Positions 11,419 to 24,236 of a stretch of DNA of 64,000 bases are shown piece by piece. The stretch comes from Protula sp. h YS-2021 (taxonomy: Eukaryota > Annelida > Polychaeta > Sabellida > Serpulidae): NCBI GenBank assembly GCA_949752745.1, contig OX457027.1:12679556-12743555 (forward strand), read 5' to 3'. The notes beneath the pieces were generated by a model. It saw nothing but the letters and a program-made list of their open reading frames with translations. It did not search any database and was not told where the DNA came from. The position numbers were made by a program, and so were the translations under genes. The number at the start of each line of letters is the position of its first letter. Within the stretch, counting starts at the first letter, position 1.

Positions 11419-11641
11419 GTGGACACGCATGGTAACACATATGATACCCAGTGCCCACCTCCTCCCCCCCCCCCGAGTGGACACGCATGGCAACACACAT
11501 GATACCCAGTATCCACCTCCTCCCCTCCCCCAGTGGACACACGTGGTAACACACATCATACCCAGTGCCCATCTCCTTCCCCCCTGTGGACACGCATGGT
11601 AACACACATGAAACCAAGCGCACCACCCCCCCCCCCCCCCC
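11419..11641. repeat. ~58-bp repeat, 4 copies, separated by poly-C
   Basis: Each unit carries GTGGACACGCATGGTAACAC, then ATGATACCCAGTGCCCA, then a C-rich spacer. The first half is shared with the flank of the dispersed repeat at 4590-4606. Confidence 0.9.
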
Positions 11642-12198
11642 CCTGGAACCAAACTTTTCATACTTATACCGTGATTAGTGTAGTTTTAGAAAATGGATCT
11701 GGTAGCTATAACAATAAACCAATCAAGCATCGCAACGGGAATTGAGTACGTCCACAAAAGACAATACAGCGGACTGTATATCTACCATTTTATCTCTCGG
11801 GTTAGCAAAACAACATGTTACCCTGTCAAATATATCACAATTATATAGCAATAAATGTAATCGTGTTGTGTATACGGGGAAATGATAAAGGACTTGAGGG
11901 CACTCTATTCAACGACAAAGCACCGCCCGATTTCGCCCAAACAACACAAAGCAATTGAAGGGGTCCATGCATAAACTTGATAACTCCACTCATCAGGAAA
12001 ATGCACTATTACCACCACGGTATTTCTTGGCCTCTGTTCTATCACACATGTACGTCTTACACCTCAAAACCGATTAGAAGTGGTTATTTTTTTTTAGGAA
12101 AAGGCGATGGGAAAAACCTATGTTTGTTACTAAAATTTCAAACTTTAAAAGCGTTTTTCTCCACTGCTGATAACTGCAGTTATCAGGTTTATGCATGG
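11642..12198. other. No gene seen
   Basis: AT-rich sequence with no recognised exon or repeat. Confidence 0.4.
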
Positions 12199-12541
12199 GC
12201 CCCTTTTTTATTTCTCGACAGTTTTTCCGATTTTTTGTGTCTTCTTCTCTGACACTATGGGCCTTAGGACCATGAAACTTGGGACTTATGAAGAGCCTGA
12301 TCTGAACGTGTGCATGTCACTTTTTATTTTCGTCATCGATTTCATTTTCTTCGTTAAAACGCCATTAAAAAGAGTGCAATTAAATGCAGAGCATTTAACG
12401 TACATCACAGAACACACAGCTGTTGAACTTTGTGCGAGCTCTCACTGCGTAAATAGATAACACGGCGTATGCGTGCTCAGTCAATAAAACCTTGAGCCAA
12501 CAAAAACCAAACACTACTCGGCTTGCGAAATAAGGTTCTAG
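12199..12541 (+). mobile_element. HINE-like (Helentron-type) element, copy 1, truncated
   Basis: Related over its length to the fuller copies at 17905, 22146 and 57764. It lacks the 5' subterminal repeat. An internal deletion joins the ACTCGGCTT block directly to GCGAAAT...GGTTCTAG, removing most of the 3' palindrome. The terminal CTAG ends at 12541. The frame carrying MKLGTYEEPDLN is open here as in the other copies. Confidence 0.7.
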
Positions 12542-15500
12542 TATTTAAATCCAAAAAAGCAAAGTGAATAAAGCAATTGTTTGGTAGAAACAGTATTGCT
12601 GTGAAGTAAGGCTGTCAGATTTGACGGAACACAAACAAACAGCACAAAGCCTGTGCATAGTGAAGGGACCAATACGATGCTGTGACGCAACACAAGCATT
12701 CAGCACAAAGGCTGTACATGGTGGAACAATGAATATGGTGCTGTGGCTCTGTGCTGAGTGCAGCTTATGCACACGCTTTAATGACAAACTTTCAAAATTT
12801 ATTTTTGCCTAGAATATGCAAATTCATTTTACAACACACTAAGGGACGATCAGCCAAACACATTGAAGTATGTCGCTGCCAGATTTGATCCCTCTAGACT
12901 TAACACTCTCGAATTCGTTAGCCGGAGAAGCTGGCATGGCGGGTAAAAGGAATCAACCGGAAATGCATGGTGCAAATTCAATAAAAATATGGGGATTCTG
13001 CAGCCCCTCAGTATAATTTTTTACACGTGAAAAATTTAACTTTGTCAATAACTTCACCTCATAAGAACCTAACAGAAAACGTCAGTAATTTTTTTTAGAA
13101 ATAAGAAACATAAAAATGGTAATATCCTAATAAATCTACTGCAAAGAAATTATTTATGCCTCAAACACATACTTTGGCAATCAGCTTGCATACGTAACAG
13201 CGTGGGAATCAGGCCGTATAACTGTCTTCGCCCAATGGAAGCACAGATAGATTATAATATAGTGCATAGAAAGAAGGTAAGAAATGATACTAATGTGAGG
13301 TCACAAAAATGCCTAACCGCACAGAGAGACAATATATTTGTACCAGACACATTTCATACTGATTGGATAAAACTATATTCAAAAGGTAGGAGACCACGTT
13401 CTTCCTATCTTCTTTAAATATGCAGACAAAAGTTAATAACAAAACAAATCAAGACTGTTATATTTATATCTGTTAACTCTGAATTGACCATTCGAAACTA
13501 GACCGTTTTCGCTACCGGGTAACAAAAATTACACTTGCTGTCACAAAACGTACGATTCTGAATATTTAAAATCCACAATTCTTTTGCGAAATCTTTTTCC
13601 GACGTTTGATTAACGTCTTTGATGCAATATTGAACATATTTAGAAAAATCGACTATATTTGCAGGCGTCGAAAAATTAGCGTCGCAAAGATGTCCGGATA
13701 TCACTACAAAATTCAGAAAACTGCAGAAAAAACACCCACTCTCCCCCCCCCCCCCCTCATTTTTGCCATAACTGGATTTTTGTCTAGTAGACTTCGATAT
13801 TCAATGAAAGCCGGGTGGTGATAAAACGTCACTATGGATAAAGTAATATAACATAATAAGCAATAACGTTACATCATATCATAACATTTTTTTTTGACAA
13901 ATGGACGGATCAGTCTTCGGGTATAGAAACGTTTAAATTTCTTAGCAAGTTTATGTTTGACAGTTAATAAAACAAAAATGACAAAATGAAAAAGAAGTAT
14001 AGAGCATTTTAACATCTCTTGAAAACAAAATAAAAATAATAGTGATAACAAATGAAAAATACTGAATACAAGACCAAAGGCAGAGAGTTGGCAAACCACA
14101 TATTCATAACTTTCACACATTTGTAATACTAATACAACTTAATTGCAATTGCGAGCATCATAGACTTATATGTGGACTTCCATGGCGAAGTTTCATATCC
14201 ATTTTTGTAATTAATATATTAATGTATTTCTAAAATAATTGAGATGGACCGACCAGACATGCTACGGTATGTTTCTGCCAACTTTGCTCTTATTAGCCCT
14301 AGCCGCCTCAAAGGAGTTTACGTGACAAGGTTATGGCTGATGAAAGGAATCTTACGGAAACACTTTACCGCATCATGAAAATGCAATAAACTATGGGAAT
14401 GGCACATATAAAATTATTTAAAACAGGGTATTAGTGCATATTAGGCTTTGCCTTCCTTCCTTTATGCGCATCATATGAAAGAAAAGTCCGTTTTATATTC
14501 AATTAGGTTTAATGATGATTACATCAGCAATATTGATAACACTTTGCATTTTAAAATAAAAAAATTGTTACAATTTCTAGAAAATAATTTTCCATCATTC
14601 CATTGTCAAAGTGATAGAAAACTACATGGAACATGCTAACGTTGCATGATCTTTTTCGTGTAAAAAAATTGCGTCCGTTTTCATCCAAAGCTTGAGCAAT
14701 CAAAAGCCCAGGCATTGTGGAGGGGTTTCTACGGAAATTGTCTATCTACGCCTTAACAGCACTCCACTGTTTGGTCTTAGAAGCTAGAATGTAAATTAAA
14801 TTTTTGGACACCTAATAATCCACATTTCTTTCACTATGTGATCTCATAGGTTTTCATTATTATGTTCTTAAAGTCTCAAAAATGTAGTCCCCCTGTTCAA
14901 CATACTAAGACGATGAAATCACTTTAGTTCAGCGAAATGGTGATCCTGTTTGCGAGATTGCAATGCATATGAAGAGTATTACTTTATACTAATGTTTATA
15001 ACATCAGCATGAAATGTATTTACATTTTTTTAAAACCGAAATACTGAATATTTTGAAAAAATAGTTTGCGGACACATGGATCTGTAAAATCGTCAAAGAG
15101 AGAAAGATCCCGAGACTAACATGAAACTACTCTGTAAAAGATGACTAACGACAATAGCCCTAATCAAATGTACATATTTCCAAAGTATAGGGATTTTCCA
15201 TGCCTTTTAGTATGCTGTCGCAGCATCCCTGCATTCAGTCCCCAGTTCCACAACACAGCACAGCTTATTTGGAAAAACGTTCCTTCAAGGCTGGTTGTCT
15301 TTCTAGCATTATAGCTAACGTTCTTTGGCAACACCATTTTCTCTATTTATCCCACATTCCCTATTGTTTATTATACGGATAATGGACCTTGTCGTAAGTG
15401 GTCTCCATAACGACTGACTTCGGTGTTAAATAACGAAAAAGACATTACTGGGATTGGCTAATAGATAGAACAAGCAAGCACATTGCATTTCCATTTTTAA

Positions 15501-15699
15501 ACTGCATGCAAGTAAGGGAAGAAACATTGATGTGATATGTTGAAAAATACGAAGCTTACACAAGATAGTTTATTCATAACTGAAATCATTCCTGTGCTAC
15601 AACAGGCACTTAGCGATAGAGGGTACAATGCAATAGGCAGAGGTTAAGTAGATAGTAGGATCAGAAGGTACAACAGAAATAAGGCTCGTTAGAGAGTTT
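12542..15699. other. No gene seen; two faintly related blocks
   Basis: Long AT-rich stretch. The blocks at about 12843-13010 and 14243-14405 look distantly related: both run from a GACCGA/GACGATC-type start, through TATGTNNCTGCCA, to AAAGGAATC--CGGAAA and then AAT-CAATAAA-TATGGG. They may be two old copies of a dispersed repeat. A C run lies at 13743-13756. No exon was recognised. Confidence 0.35.
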
Positions 15700-16068
15700 G
15701 TTCAGTAAATGGAAGGTTTCGAAGTTCAGAAGACAGAAGTCTCAACAGGCAGATGTCTCAGTAGAAAGAAGGTTCAGTATGGTGAAGGCTCAATAAGAAG
15801 AAAGTTCAGTAGGAAGAAGATTAAGTGGGAAGAAAGTGTAGGAGGAAGAAAGTTCAGTAGGCAGAAGGTTCAATAGGAAAAGGGTTCTGTGGCATGAAGT
15901 TTCAGCGGGCGAAGATCCTGTAAGAAGAAAGTTCAATAGTAAGAGGATTCAGCAGCAAGAAAGCTCAGGAGGAAGAAGTTTAATAGGAGGAAAGTTCAGC
16001 AGCAAGAAGGTTCAGTACCAAGAAGGTTCAGTAGCAAGAAGGTTCAACAGGAAGAAGGTTCAGTAGAT
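15700..16068. repeat. ~15-16-bp repeat, GGAAGAAGGTTCAGTA unit
   Basis: About 24 degenerate purine-rich units. The regular AGAAGGTTCAGTA core is clearest at 16005-16065. Confidence 0.85.
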
Positions 16069-17904
16069 AAATGTGTATAGATAGGGTTTAGCAGCCAGGA
16101 AGTCCAGGAAGTCAGAACATCCACATGGCCAGAAAAAGCGCATAGTACACAAACACAATAGTTGTTCACTGATTCTCTGTAGTAGAAAGGTCAATGTACT
16201 GCGCTGTGAGCTATCATAGAATCATACTGAAAAACCGCATCCCACGAATTCAATAAGCTATGGAGGTTGAAAATTGCCAAATTTAACAATGATAATAATG
16301 GTGGTGGTTTTATATGGTGATTTAATTGTTGCAACAACTCTTCAAACCGAATAGGTTTACGAACATATATAACAATAGTTTTTTTCTTGTATTTACTGTA
16401 CCTGCCTCGCTTGATTTCATTGTTCTAAGAGCTGCACATTGTTATCAGTGTTACAGCAAAAAGCAAACCGCTGTTATCCTTGAGGGTACTGTCAAATCAC
16501 AGCTAATTTTGATGGCATAAAGTGATTTATAGACCCATTTTTTATATTAGGATTGTAAAATTTAGATATCTGCAAATTAAAATAAAGAAACGTTTGCAAG
16601 GTCGAGAGTAATTATTTTAAATGCTTTTTCATTCACTGGGTTCCCTACAAAAAAGCTTCCATGCAATCTTTTCCCTGAACTTCTTTTACAAAATACACAA
16701 CTTGGGAGAAACGTGGAAAATTCCATTTCAGTAACTATAAAAACGGCAAAGTCATAATTGACTATGGAAAGCCATTTAAAATAATTAGTGGCACATTTTG
16801 TCAGTCACTTAAGAAGTTGTGCTTTTGTAATCATTTATTTTCAGCTTGGTGACTGTCGTGACAAAGGTATCACTAGAGCTGTCTCGAGAACGCAACACTG
16901 GGCAATCTCTTTAAATACGGAGTGCTCAAATTAAAAATGTCATCAACTGTGAGCACTATGTTAGACCAAAGACTTTTTATTTTCTCAAATGGTAGTATTT
17001 GCCTTTGGTTGCATGATGAGCGAAAGTGAAACACTATGATAAAGAAATAAAATATCTAAATGGGGCAAATAGACGTCGCAAAAAATACATGCTAAAAGTT
17101 TGATACCGTCTGTATATAAAGATCTTCGTTTGAACAGAGCTTACAATTGCGATCCATAAAAAAGCTTGTTCTTGATCCTAGAGAAGATAGATTACATAAT
17201 ATTTTGCTACAATCTATTCCAGTTATCAGCAAAGGCCACGGTTAGATTGAAAATATGTTTGTATTCCAGACAGTTTTATCAGAGACGGACGGTGTGCTTA
17301 CTACTTTCCAGATTTTTTTACAGAAAACTTCCATTACAAAAATCCTGCAATTTGTACTAGAGTTTTTTAGCGTAACGCTGCATTGATAAAGTGCCAGGTT
17401 GATATGTGGTTGTTAATAATTATATAATATTTTGGAAAACCATATCAAAATGAAAGCCTTTGAATAATAATTAAGAATCATACGTGAAATAGTCAAGATT
17501 ACAATCGAATTAATTAATTAATTAATTAATTAATGGACATGCTTATATAAAAAAAAATTGTTTAACATTCAAACATTATATCAGTTCATATCACTGATAC
17601 GACTACGATATCGCTTTTCAAATTAATTAAAACCCAAAGCATGCTTGGTGTCTGATGCCGAATGACGTTATTTAAATGTTCAAAGCCATACTTGTTTCGG
17701 GTACTGATTAAGAATGGTACATCACAAGCATTAGTATTACAAACTTAGAATCTTATAAATAAAGGGGTTTATCTTCTAAAGATTGAGCGCTTGTAAATGT
17801 AATGCTTTGATACCCTGATTGCGCGTATCGTTTGCAATCATTTAATTGTCATAAGAATGCAATGATAGTATGTCTCTCTTAAATAGTTTTACAAGCAATT
17901 GTCA
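16069..17904. other. No gene seen
   Basis: AT-rich sequence. An (ATTA)n tract lies at about 17508-17533. No coding exon recognised. Confidence 0.4.
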
Positions 17905-18410
17905 TTAACACTTGACAAGCCTTTGGCTTGCAAGAGTTATATGAAATTGTGCGAGCAAAATTCGTCCTTTTTTTTTTCTTCTTGACACTTTTTCCGCTTT
18001 TTTGTGTCTTCTTCTTCTCTGACACTATGGGCCCTACGACCATGAAACTTGGGACTTATGAAGAGCTTGATCTGAACATGTGCATGTCACTTTTTATTTT
18101 CGTCTTTGATTTCGTTTTCTTTGTTAAAACGCCATGTGAAAAGAGTGTATTTTTTGCAAGTTAATGCGTAGCATTTAAGCCACATCACACACAGTTGCTC
18201 AGTGAGCTTTGTGCGAGCTCTCACTGTGTATGCTAGATCAGTCAATAAAACCTTAAGTCAACAGAAACTAAACACTTCTCGGCTTATAAGACGTATTCAA
18301 GCTGTGTTGTTTGCAATATATTATTCAAGAAATAACCCATTGAAGCCAGTATTTTTGCGTTTTAAGTTTTGTCAAGTGTTTAACATTTCGCTAGCGGAAT
18401 GAGCTTCTAG
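17905..18410 (+). mobile_element. HINE-like (Helentron-type) element, copy 2, full length
   Basis: The 506-bp element starts TTAACACTTGACAAG, followed by a hairpin (CAAGCC-TTT-GGCTTG). Near its 3' end is the inverted subterminal repeat TTGTCAAGTGTTTAA, then a palindrome (CATTTCGCTAGCGGAATG here, one base off perfect), then a terminal CTAG followed by T. Inverted subterminal repeats plus a 3' stem-loop close to the end are the known layout of Helentron-derived non-autonomous elements (HINE/DINE-1 type). No Rep or helicase is encoded. A frame with MKLGTYEELDLN between two hydrophobic stretches is open. Confidence 0.75.
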
Positions 18411-19699
18411 TTTCAATATCATTTTGTCATAGTTTTTATTTCATTGTTTCAATATCAGGCATATTTAAGAGTAGGTTTGATATCCACGGTAGATGTTCTG
18501 TGAGCTCAGTTGCCAACAATGGTTTGTTTCAACACATTTTTATTGGGTGTGTCACTAAATTCCCTAAATGTGATAAACTACCTAGACTTGACAGTATTCG
18601 CCTGTTTTATTAGCTCCAAAATGGGTACAATGTCTATTTAGGGAGCTAAGGCAGTTAGTCACATGACCTGTATTAACAACGTTAGTGTTTTACGACATTT
18701 CCTTATTATAACTGACGCAGATACACAGTCAGCAATCGATTAAGACTTCACGAATGTTTTACTTATTTTAGATAAGTGAAATGCCATACGTATGACTGGA
18801 AACATACAAAAGGTGTTTCGATATCTTTTGTGGCCATTTACACATTTACAGGACGAAAAAATTACCAAAATGTGTTTAAAGGTGGGCGAATGACAATTTA
18901 AGCATTTCCCGTTTCGAGGCTCAAAACAACGACACTTTCTTGCTGAGCCTATACGGTTATGAAACCATTAAAATTACACAATATAGCATTCAAGAAATGC
19001 TGGAACTGCTGGAACTAGGCTAAACCGGTGTGGTGCAGACATTCAAGAAGAAAGAGCATAAGAAAATCAGTCCACAATGGTAGTCGGCTTTTGGAATTAT
19101 TCGGATTCGCCCTTACAATCAGCGTAAATCGCATTTCCCTCTGACTATGACACGTTCTGTTCCTTCTATTTTTAGAAACAGAAGCAGACAGAGCGACGGG
19201 AGGTGTGATCATCAGTCAAAGTGCTCAAATTATTTCTGCCCCATTTTTAATTTTCCTTTCGCTGCAAGGTGTTTTTAAACAATAGAACCATCTATCTATA
19301 TTATTCTCTCTTCCTATCACTCTCTGTCTACCTTTCCTTTTTCTTGTACAATAAAAAGGCAGTTTATGTTTTCATTTTTATTTATATCATACGACAACTC
19401 CTGTGCGAGCTTGCTTACTTCAAATTTGAATCAGTCCAACGAATGGTTTTCATATTTGTTTCTAGCTAAAAAAATGTATACTAAGTATTTGCATGTTATG
19501 TAGACTTTGCTGTAAAACATTTTTAAAACTAGTTTCTACTTTTTCCTAAAATTGTGAACAGTGTGTTTTGTTTTCAATACCTAATGTAGGATAAGGAACA
19601 GCCTTAGAATTAGACGGGGTTTGGAATTAGATGTGATTTATGGCAAGGGAGCAAATCCAAATCCCATCTTGGCATAACATGAGCGTATAAAGGACTGAC
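18411..19699. other. No gene seen
   Basis: AT-rich sequence; no coding exon, RNA gene or repeat family recognised. Confidence 0.4.
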
Positions 19700-19975
19700 A
19701 CTGAGGATGAACTGCTCCTCAGGGAAAGCCATAGCTTGCTACGTTAGGAGCTACAGCTCGGAAAAAGTACAAGTACACTAAGGGTGCACTACTGCTTAGA
19801 GAAAACCATAGCTTGACACCCTGGGAGCTACAGCTAGGGAACGGTGCCACTACACTGAGGGTATATTACTGCTCAGAGAAAGTCACCCGTGGAGATTCAG
19901 CGAGGGAACCGTGAAACGACACTCACTGCTGCTCAGAGGAAGTCATCGCTTGGCATCCTGGGAGCTAGAACGGCA
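19700..19975. repeat. ~70-bp diverged repeat, about 4 copies
   Basis: Units share CTGCTCAGAGAAAGYCATAGCTTG and GGGAGCTACAGCT-type blocks, with considerable divergence between copies. Confidence 0.75.
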
Positions 19976-21656
19976 TGACATAAATAAAGCTAAATACGAA
20001 TTACAAGACTTAGTGGCTGCGTAACCAGTGCGTGAGGGAGATCCAATTTAATCAAAGGAACCCAATTAAAGGACCAGAATATGTAGCGAAGATGTCATTT
20101 AAAATAAGCATACTCAAGACTGAAACACAGTGTTCAGACGTACCGATGAAATAAAGCAAAGGTACTGTGGGAAAATCCTCAAATTAAATGACAAAGATGA
20201 CGTAAGCAAAACAAACAAAAGTCAAGCCAAATGCAGTTCATTTTAGTCACATTAGTGTGCTAGTTGATATACTGCAAGGACTGCTTTCAAATAATAAATG
20301 ACAAGAATCTTGAAGTGTTTGTTGGACGTTTTGTCTGTTAACATTGTGCTCCGTCCCCCTAGCCTGATAGAAAAAAAGCTTCCCGGGACACTCCTATCAG
20401 CAGTACACGCTTCTTTGTTGAAAATTTATTTATGTTCAAATATGTCGAGAAGCACAGCACTGCGTCATTGCTATTCCAAAGTCGGTACTTTGGTGCGTAC
20501 TACGTCGTCAGGCTCCATATTGGTCTCCATGGCTCGATATTGGTCTCTTTCCCTTTGTGTCATAAAAACATTTCCTGATCACATCTGATACATCATAAAA
20601 GAAGGGTTTTTATCATACGAATGTATTATTTTTCTGGATAAATATTGTACATAACCTCAAGACTGCTCGTTATTTTAATAATAGAAAAAGGGAAGATATC
20701 ATGAGCGAAAGCCACAAAATTTGAAGGTGCTAAAAACTTATCAGGAAAATTTAATGATGTATATGTACAAACCGTCACAGGAAGATATATTTCATACTAG
20801 TCTTCGGAGGAAGTACAGCTGACAGCTAACAGTTAGTTTTTGTGAATTCACACCGAGAAAATGACAGTTGGGTTTGCCACTCTCCTTTCAACCAATCAAA
20901 ATTAAGCGTTCCTGTCGGTGTGAAACAAAACGCATGTGCTAAAGCAGCTTATTGGCTGTTGCATACCCGGAATGCATGTATTGTGCAATAATAGTTGGCG
21001 ACACAATTAATCAGTCTTGATACCTAAACACCTATACATGGTGTTCATAAATGAATTGACCTTGCAGCGTCTTCTCATTTCTACTTCCATAACAGTTGTT
21101 TAAACAACATTGTCGCTTTAACCCTGTAATTGTAAGGCATTCTTGACAGAAACAACAATGCCTAATTTGTTTTCGTTCATTTCTCCCCTGCTGCTCTTGC
21201 ATACTGTGTGACTTAATTAAACACTTCTAGTGCCTTCAAAGGTCACTTTATGTGAAGCAAGTTGATTGTTCCATCAGTGTTAATAACCCCTATTTATTGT
21301 TACGTTGCTCCCACCATCGGGTTTGTTTATCTGCTCAGCAGTTCCTTTAAACTTCTGCAAGGATCAACTAATCGTTGATTGTTAGATTCTAAGCCGTCTT
21401 AAAAACATTGGTTTAGAACTTCCATTTAATTTAGTGTGTTTATGTTTCAATTTGCGTAAATAACTGTTATGTGAGCTTGCAAGTCATGTTAAGGCCAAGA
21501 TAGTAAACTACATAATTTATTTTGACCAATAAATTGTTTATTTGACTGAAGCGCCTTGGCGAACGTCTTCAACACGTGAACATCGTAACGACAGCAGGTG
21601 CTATTACCTGACATCTTGTGTCGACAACGGTCCCTTGCAATGCTACGCAAAACAAA

Positions 21657-21659
<3 letters not shown>
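19976..21659. other. No gene seen
   Basis: A single GGACGTTTTGTCTG (20327-20340) matches the core of the 15-bp arrays elsewhere in the window. The 96-codon frame at 20298-20588 resembles no family I know. A short inverted repeat (TCACACCGA and TCGGTGTGA) flanks about 20860-20925. Confidence 0.4.
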
Positions 21660-21754
<95 letters not shown>

Positions 21755-21757
21755 TCT
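21660..21757. repeat. (TC)n microsatellite
   Basis: About 98 bp of nearly pure TC, followed by a C/T-rich tract to about 21885. Confidence 0.98.
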
Positions 21758-22145
21758 AAGTTCCTTCCTCCCTGCCCCTCCGTCCCTCCTCTTTCTCGCT
21801 CCCTCTTTCTGTCTCTCTCTCAGTCCCCCAGCTCTCTCTCTCCTTCCCCTTCTCTCTCTCTTTCGCTCGCCCACCCTCTCTCAAAAAGAAGATGAGCATA
21901 AGTCATTATTCAGCATTCACCGTCTGACTGCTTAGAACTAAAGGCCTTATTCGCATTCTACCAACTATATATACATGTTCTCTTCATACAACGCGCTGAT
22001 CTACATATTCGTTCATTAAAAAACAAGACTGGTGATTTTTTTCATTGTCTTTAGCGTATATTTTTAGTTATGAATCCACGCTAATTTTCAATCCGTTATG
22101 AGAAAGGTTTCTTTACCTTTAAGGCTCCCGTCGCATAATTTCTTG

Positions 22146-22666
22146 TTAACACTTGACAAGTCTTTGGCTTGCAAGGGTTATGTGAATTTGTGCGAGCAGC
22201 CATTCGTCCTTTTTTTCTTCTTGACAGTTTTTCTGATTTTTCGTGTCTTCTTCTCTGACACTATGGGGTCTAGGACCATGAAACTTGGGACTTATGAAGA
22301 ACTTGATCTGAACATGGGCATGTCACTTTTTATTTTCGTCTTCGATTTCGTTTTTTTTTTTTGTTAAAACGCCATGTAAAAAGAGTGTATTTTTGCAAGT
22401 AAATGCAGAGCATTTAACGTACATCACAGAACACAGTTACTGAGCTTTGTGCGAGCTCTCACTGCTTAAATAGATAACACGGCGTATGCCTGCTCAGTCA
22501 ATAAAACCTTAAGCCAACAAAAACCAAACACTACTCGGCTTATAAGACGTATTCAAGCTGTGTTGTTTGCAATATGTTATTCAAGAAATAACCCACTGAA
22601 GGAAGTATTTTTGCGTTTTAATTTTTATCAAGTGTTTATCATTTCGCTAGCGAAATGCGGTTCTAG
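22146..22666 (+). mobile_element. HINE-like (Helentron-type) element, copy 3, full length
   Basis: Starts TTAACACTTGACAAG and ends with the perfect 18-bp palindrome CATTTCGCTAGCGAAATG (22640-22657), five more bases and CTAG (22663-22666), followed by T. The 3' subterminal inverted repeat reads ATCAAGTGTTTATC here, slightly decayed. The interior is colinear with copy 2, including the segment encoding MKLGTYEELDLN. Confidence 0.75.
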
Positions 22667-23841
22667 TTTAAAGATAAGAGTGTCCTTTGTGTACCTTTAA
22701 TTTTTAGGCTCGTATCAAATATGGAAGGCTAGAATCAAACCGTTTGATCACCAAGCAAGTGACCTGATGGAATGAAGCATTTTTTAAATCTTTTTCTACT
22801 TATTTCCAATAATCAGTGGCAAGTCCGGAACAAGCCTGACAACCTTGGCCTTTGTTTGTTATTGATTCTATGTGATTGTGTTTGGCTTTAAGATTAAAAT
22901 ACTGACCACCAAATGTTCGTCAATCTTTTTCTGAGAAATTGACACATCCTGAGAAGTGTTTGAGGAGATCACTGACGAACAATACTTAGTTAAGAATTAA
23001 TTGAATAGCAACAGATAAGCAGTTTGTCGTGACACACAAATAGCATCCTGTCAGTTTAGCACATAATTATGAACAATTGATTGTTATAATTAAAAATATT
23101 TAGCTTTTTTCATAGAACCCTGTTTTAAGTCAGTTAAAACATTCAAAGTAGTGTATTCTGTTGTCAGATAAAGCTCGCTGTTACGCAACTTGGGATTTTC
23201 TGACAACCGAATACACTTTTTTCATCTTTTAACCATAAAGCATGCCAAATGCCCAAGTTTGACGTCAGAATCCATAAGGTAGTTGGCAGCTCAGTGTTGT
23301 GCTTCTAAACAAGGTTACAAATGTGACAGATAAACTGTTGTCACAACAGCCATATCTTCCTAGCAGGCTTCTTGGTGTTAGCACTGTTCTTTCAGCAAGA
23401 GGGGACAATTTTCTTGTGTTCATGACGTCATTGGTTGCCAGTGCCTCGTTTCTTACTGATGACGTATGATTTGTCCTTCTCATCAACCAATATTGTCTCT
23501 TCTTATGCTAGTTGGTAGTGTCACTTTGGCAGTTTTCGCAGTTGGAAGACCATGAAATGCCAGGACTGTTAAATATCCAAGTTTCAGAATATCTACAGAA
23601 AAGTAAGAAACGAGATATCAGTTGCTAATGTGGAGAGATGCGATATTTTTATTTAAAAAAAAACCTTCTACTTGATTTATTTTCTGGCTGTTGCCGGCTC
23701 ATGATTCCTTTACACAAAATCTGACACAGCAACAATAAGGAACAGAAACAGTCCATTGGGTCTGTTCTTGGACAGAACAAAATGATTGACAACATCACAT
23801 CAAACGTCAAGACAAATTAAGAAGTTCTTTGTTAAGATTTG
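22667..23841. other. No gene seen; one short hairpin
   Basis: At 23150-23168 and 23199-23217, AGTGTATTCTGTTGTCAGA pairs with TCTGACAACCGAATACACT (one mismatch) across a 30-bp loop; it may be a decayed small inverted-repeat element. No exon recognised. Confidence 0.4.
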
Positions 23842-24236
23842 TATTTTTCAGGTGATCTTTTGATACTGTCTTCCAGCGTCTTGTGGAGAACTGACATGGA
23901 TTTTTCAGGTGATCTTTTGGCACTGTCTTCCAGCGTCTTGTGGAGGACTGACATGGATTTTTCAGGTGATCTTTTGGCACTGTCTTCCAGCGTCTTGTGG
24001 AGGACTGACATGGATTTTTCAGGTGATCTTTTGGCACTGTCTTCCAGCGTCTTGTGGAGGACTGACATGGATTTTTCAGGTGATATTTTGGCACTTTTTT
24101 CAGCGTTTTGGTAAGGACTGAGATGGATTTTTTCAGGTGATCTTTTGGCACTTTTTCAGTGTTTTGTGGAGGACTCACATGGATTTTTCAGGTGATCTTT
24201 TGGCACTGTTTGACACTTTTGCGGAGGTCTGAGATG
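23842..24236. repeat. 57-bp minisatellite, about 6.5 copies
   Basis: Units of 57 bp with landmarks GGTGATCTTTTGGCACTG, CTTCCAGCGTCTTGTGGAGG and ACTGACATGGATTTTTCA. The inner copies are nearly identical and the outer ones degenerate. The period gives a 19-residue repeat on both strands; the minus-strand version (HKTLEDSAKRSPEKSMSVL) looks hydrophilic but has no supporting start or splice signal. Confidence 0.95.

Noticed and set aside
20298..20588. 96-codon plus frame near a GGACGTTTTGTCTG core
   Set aside because: No family resemblance, no splice context, and AT-rich surroundings with similar chance frames.
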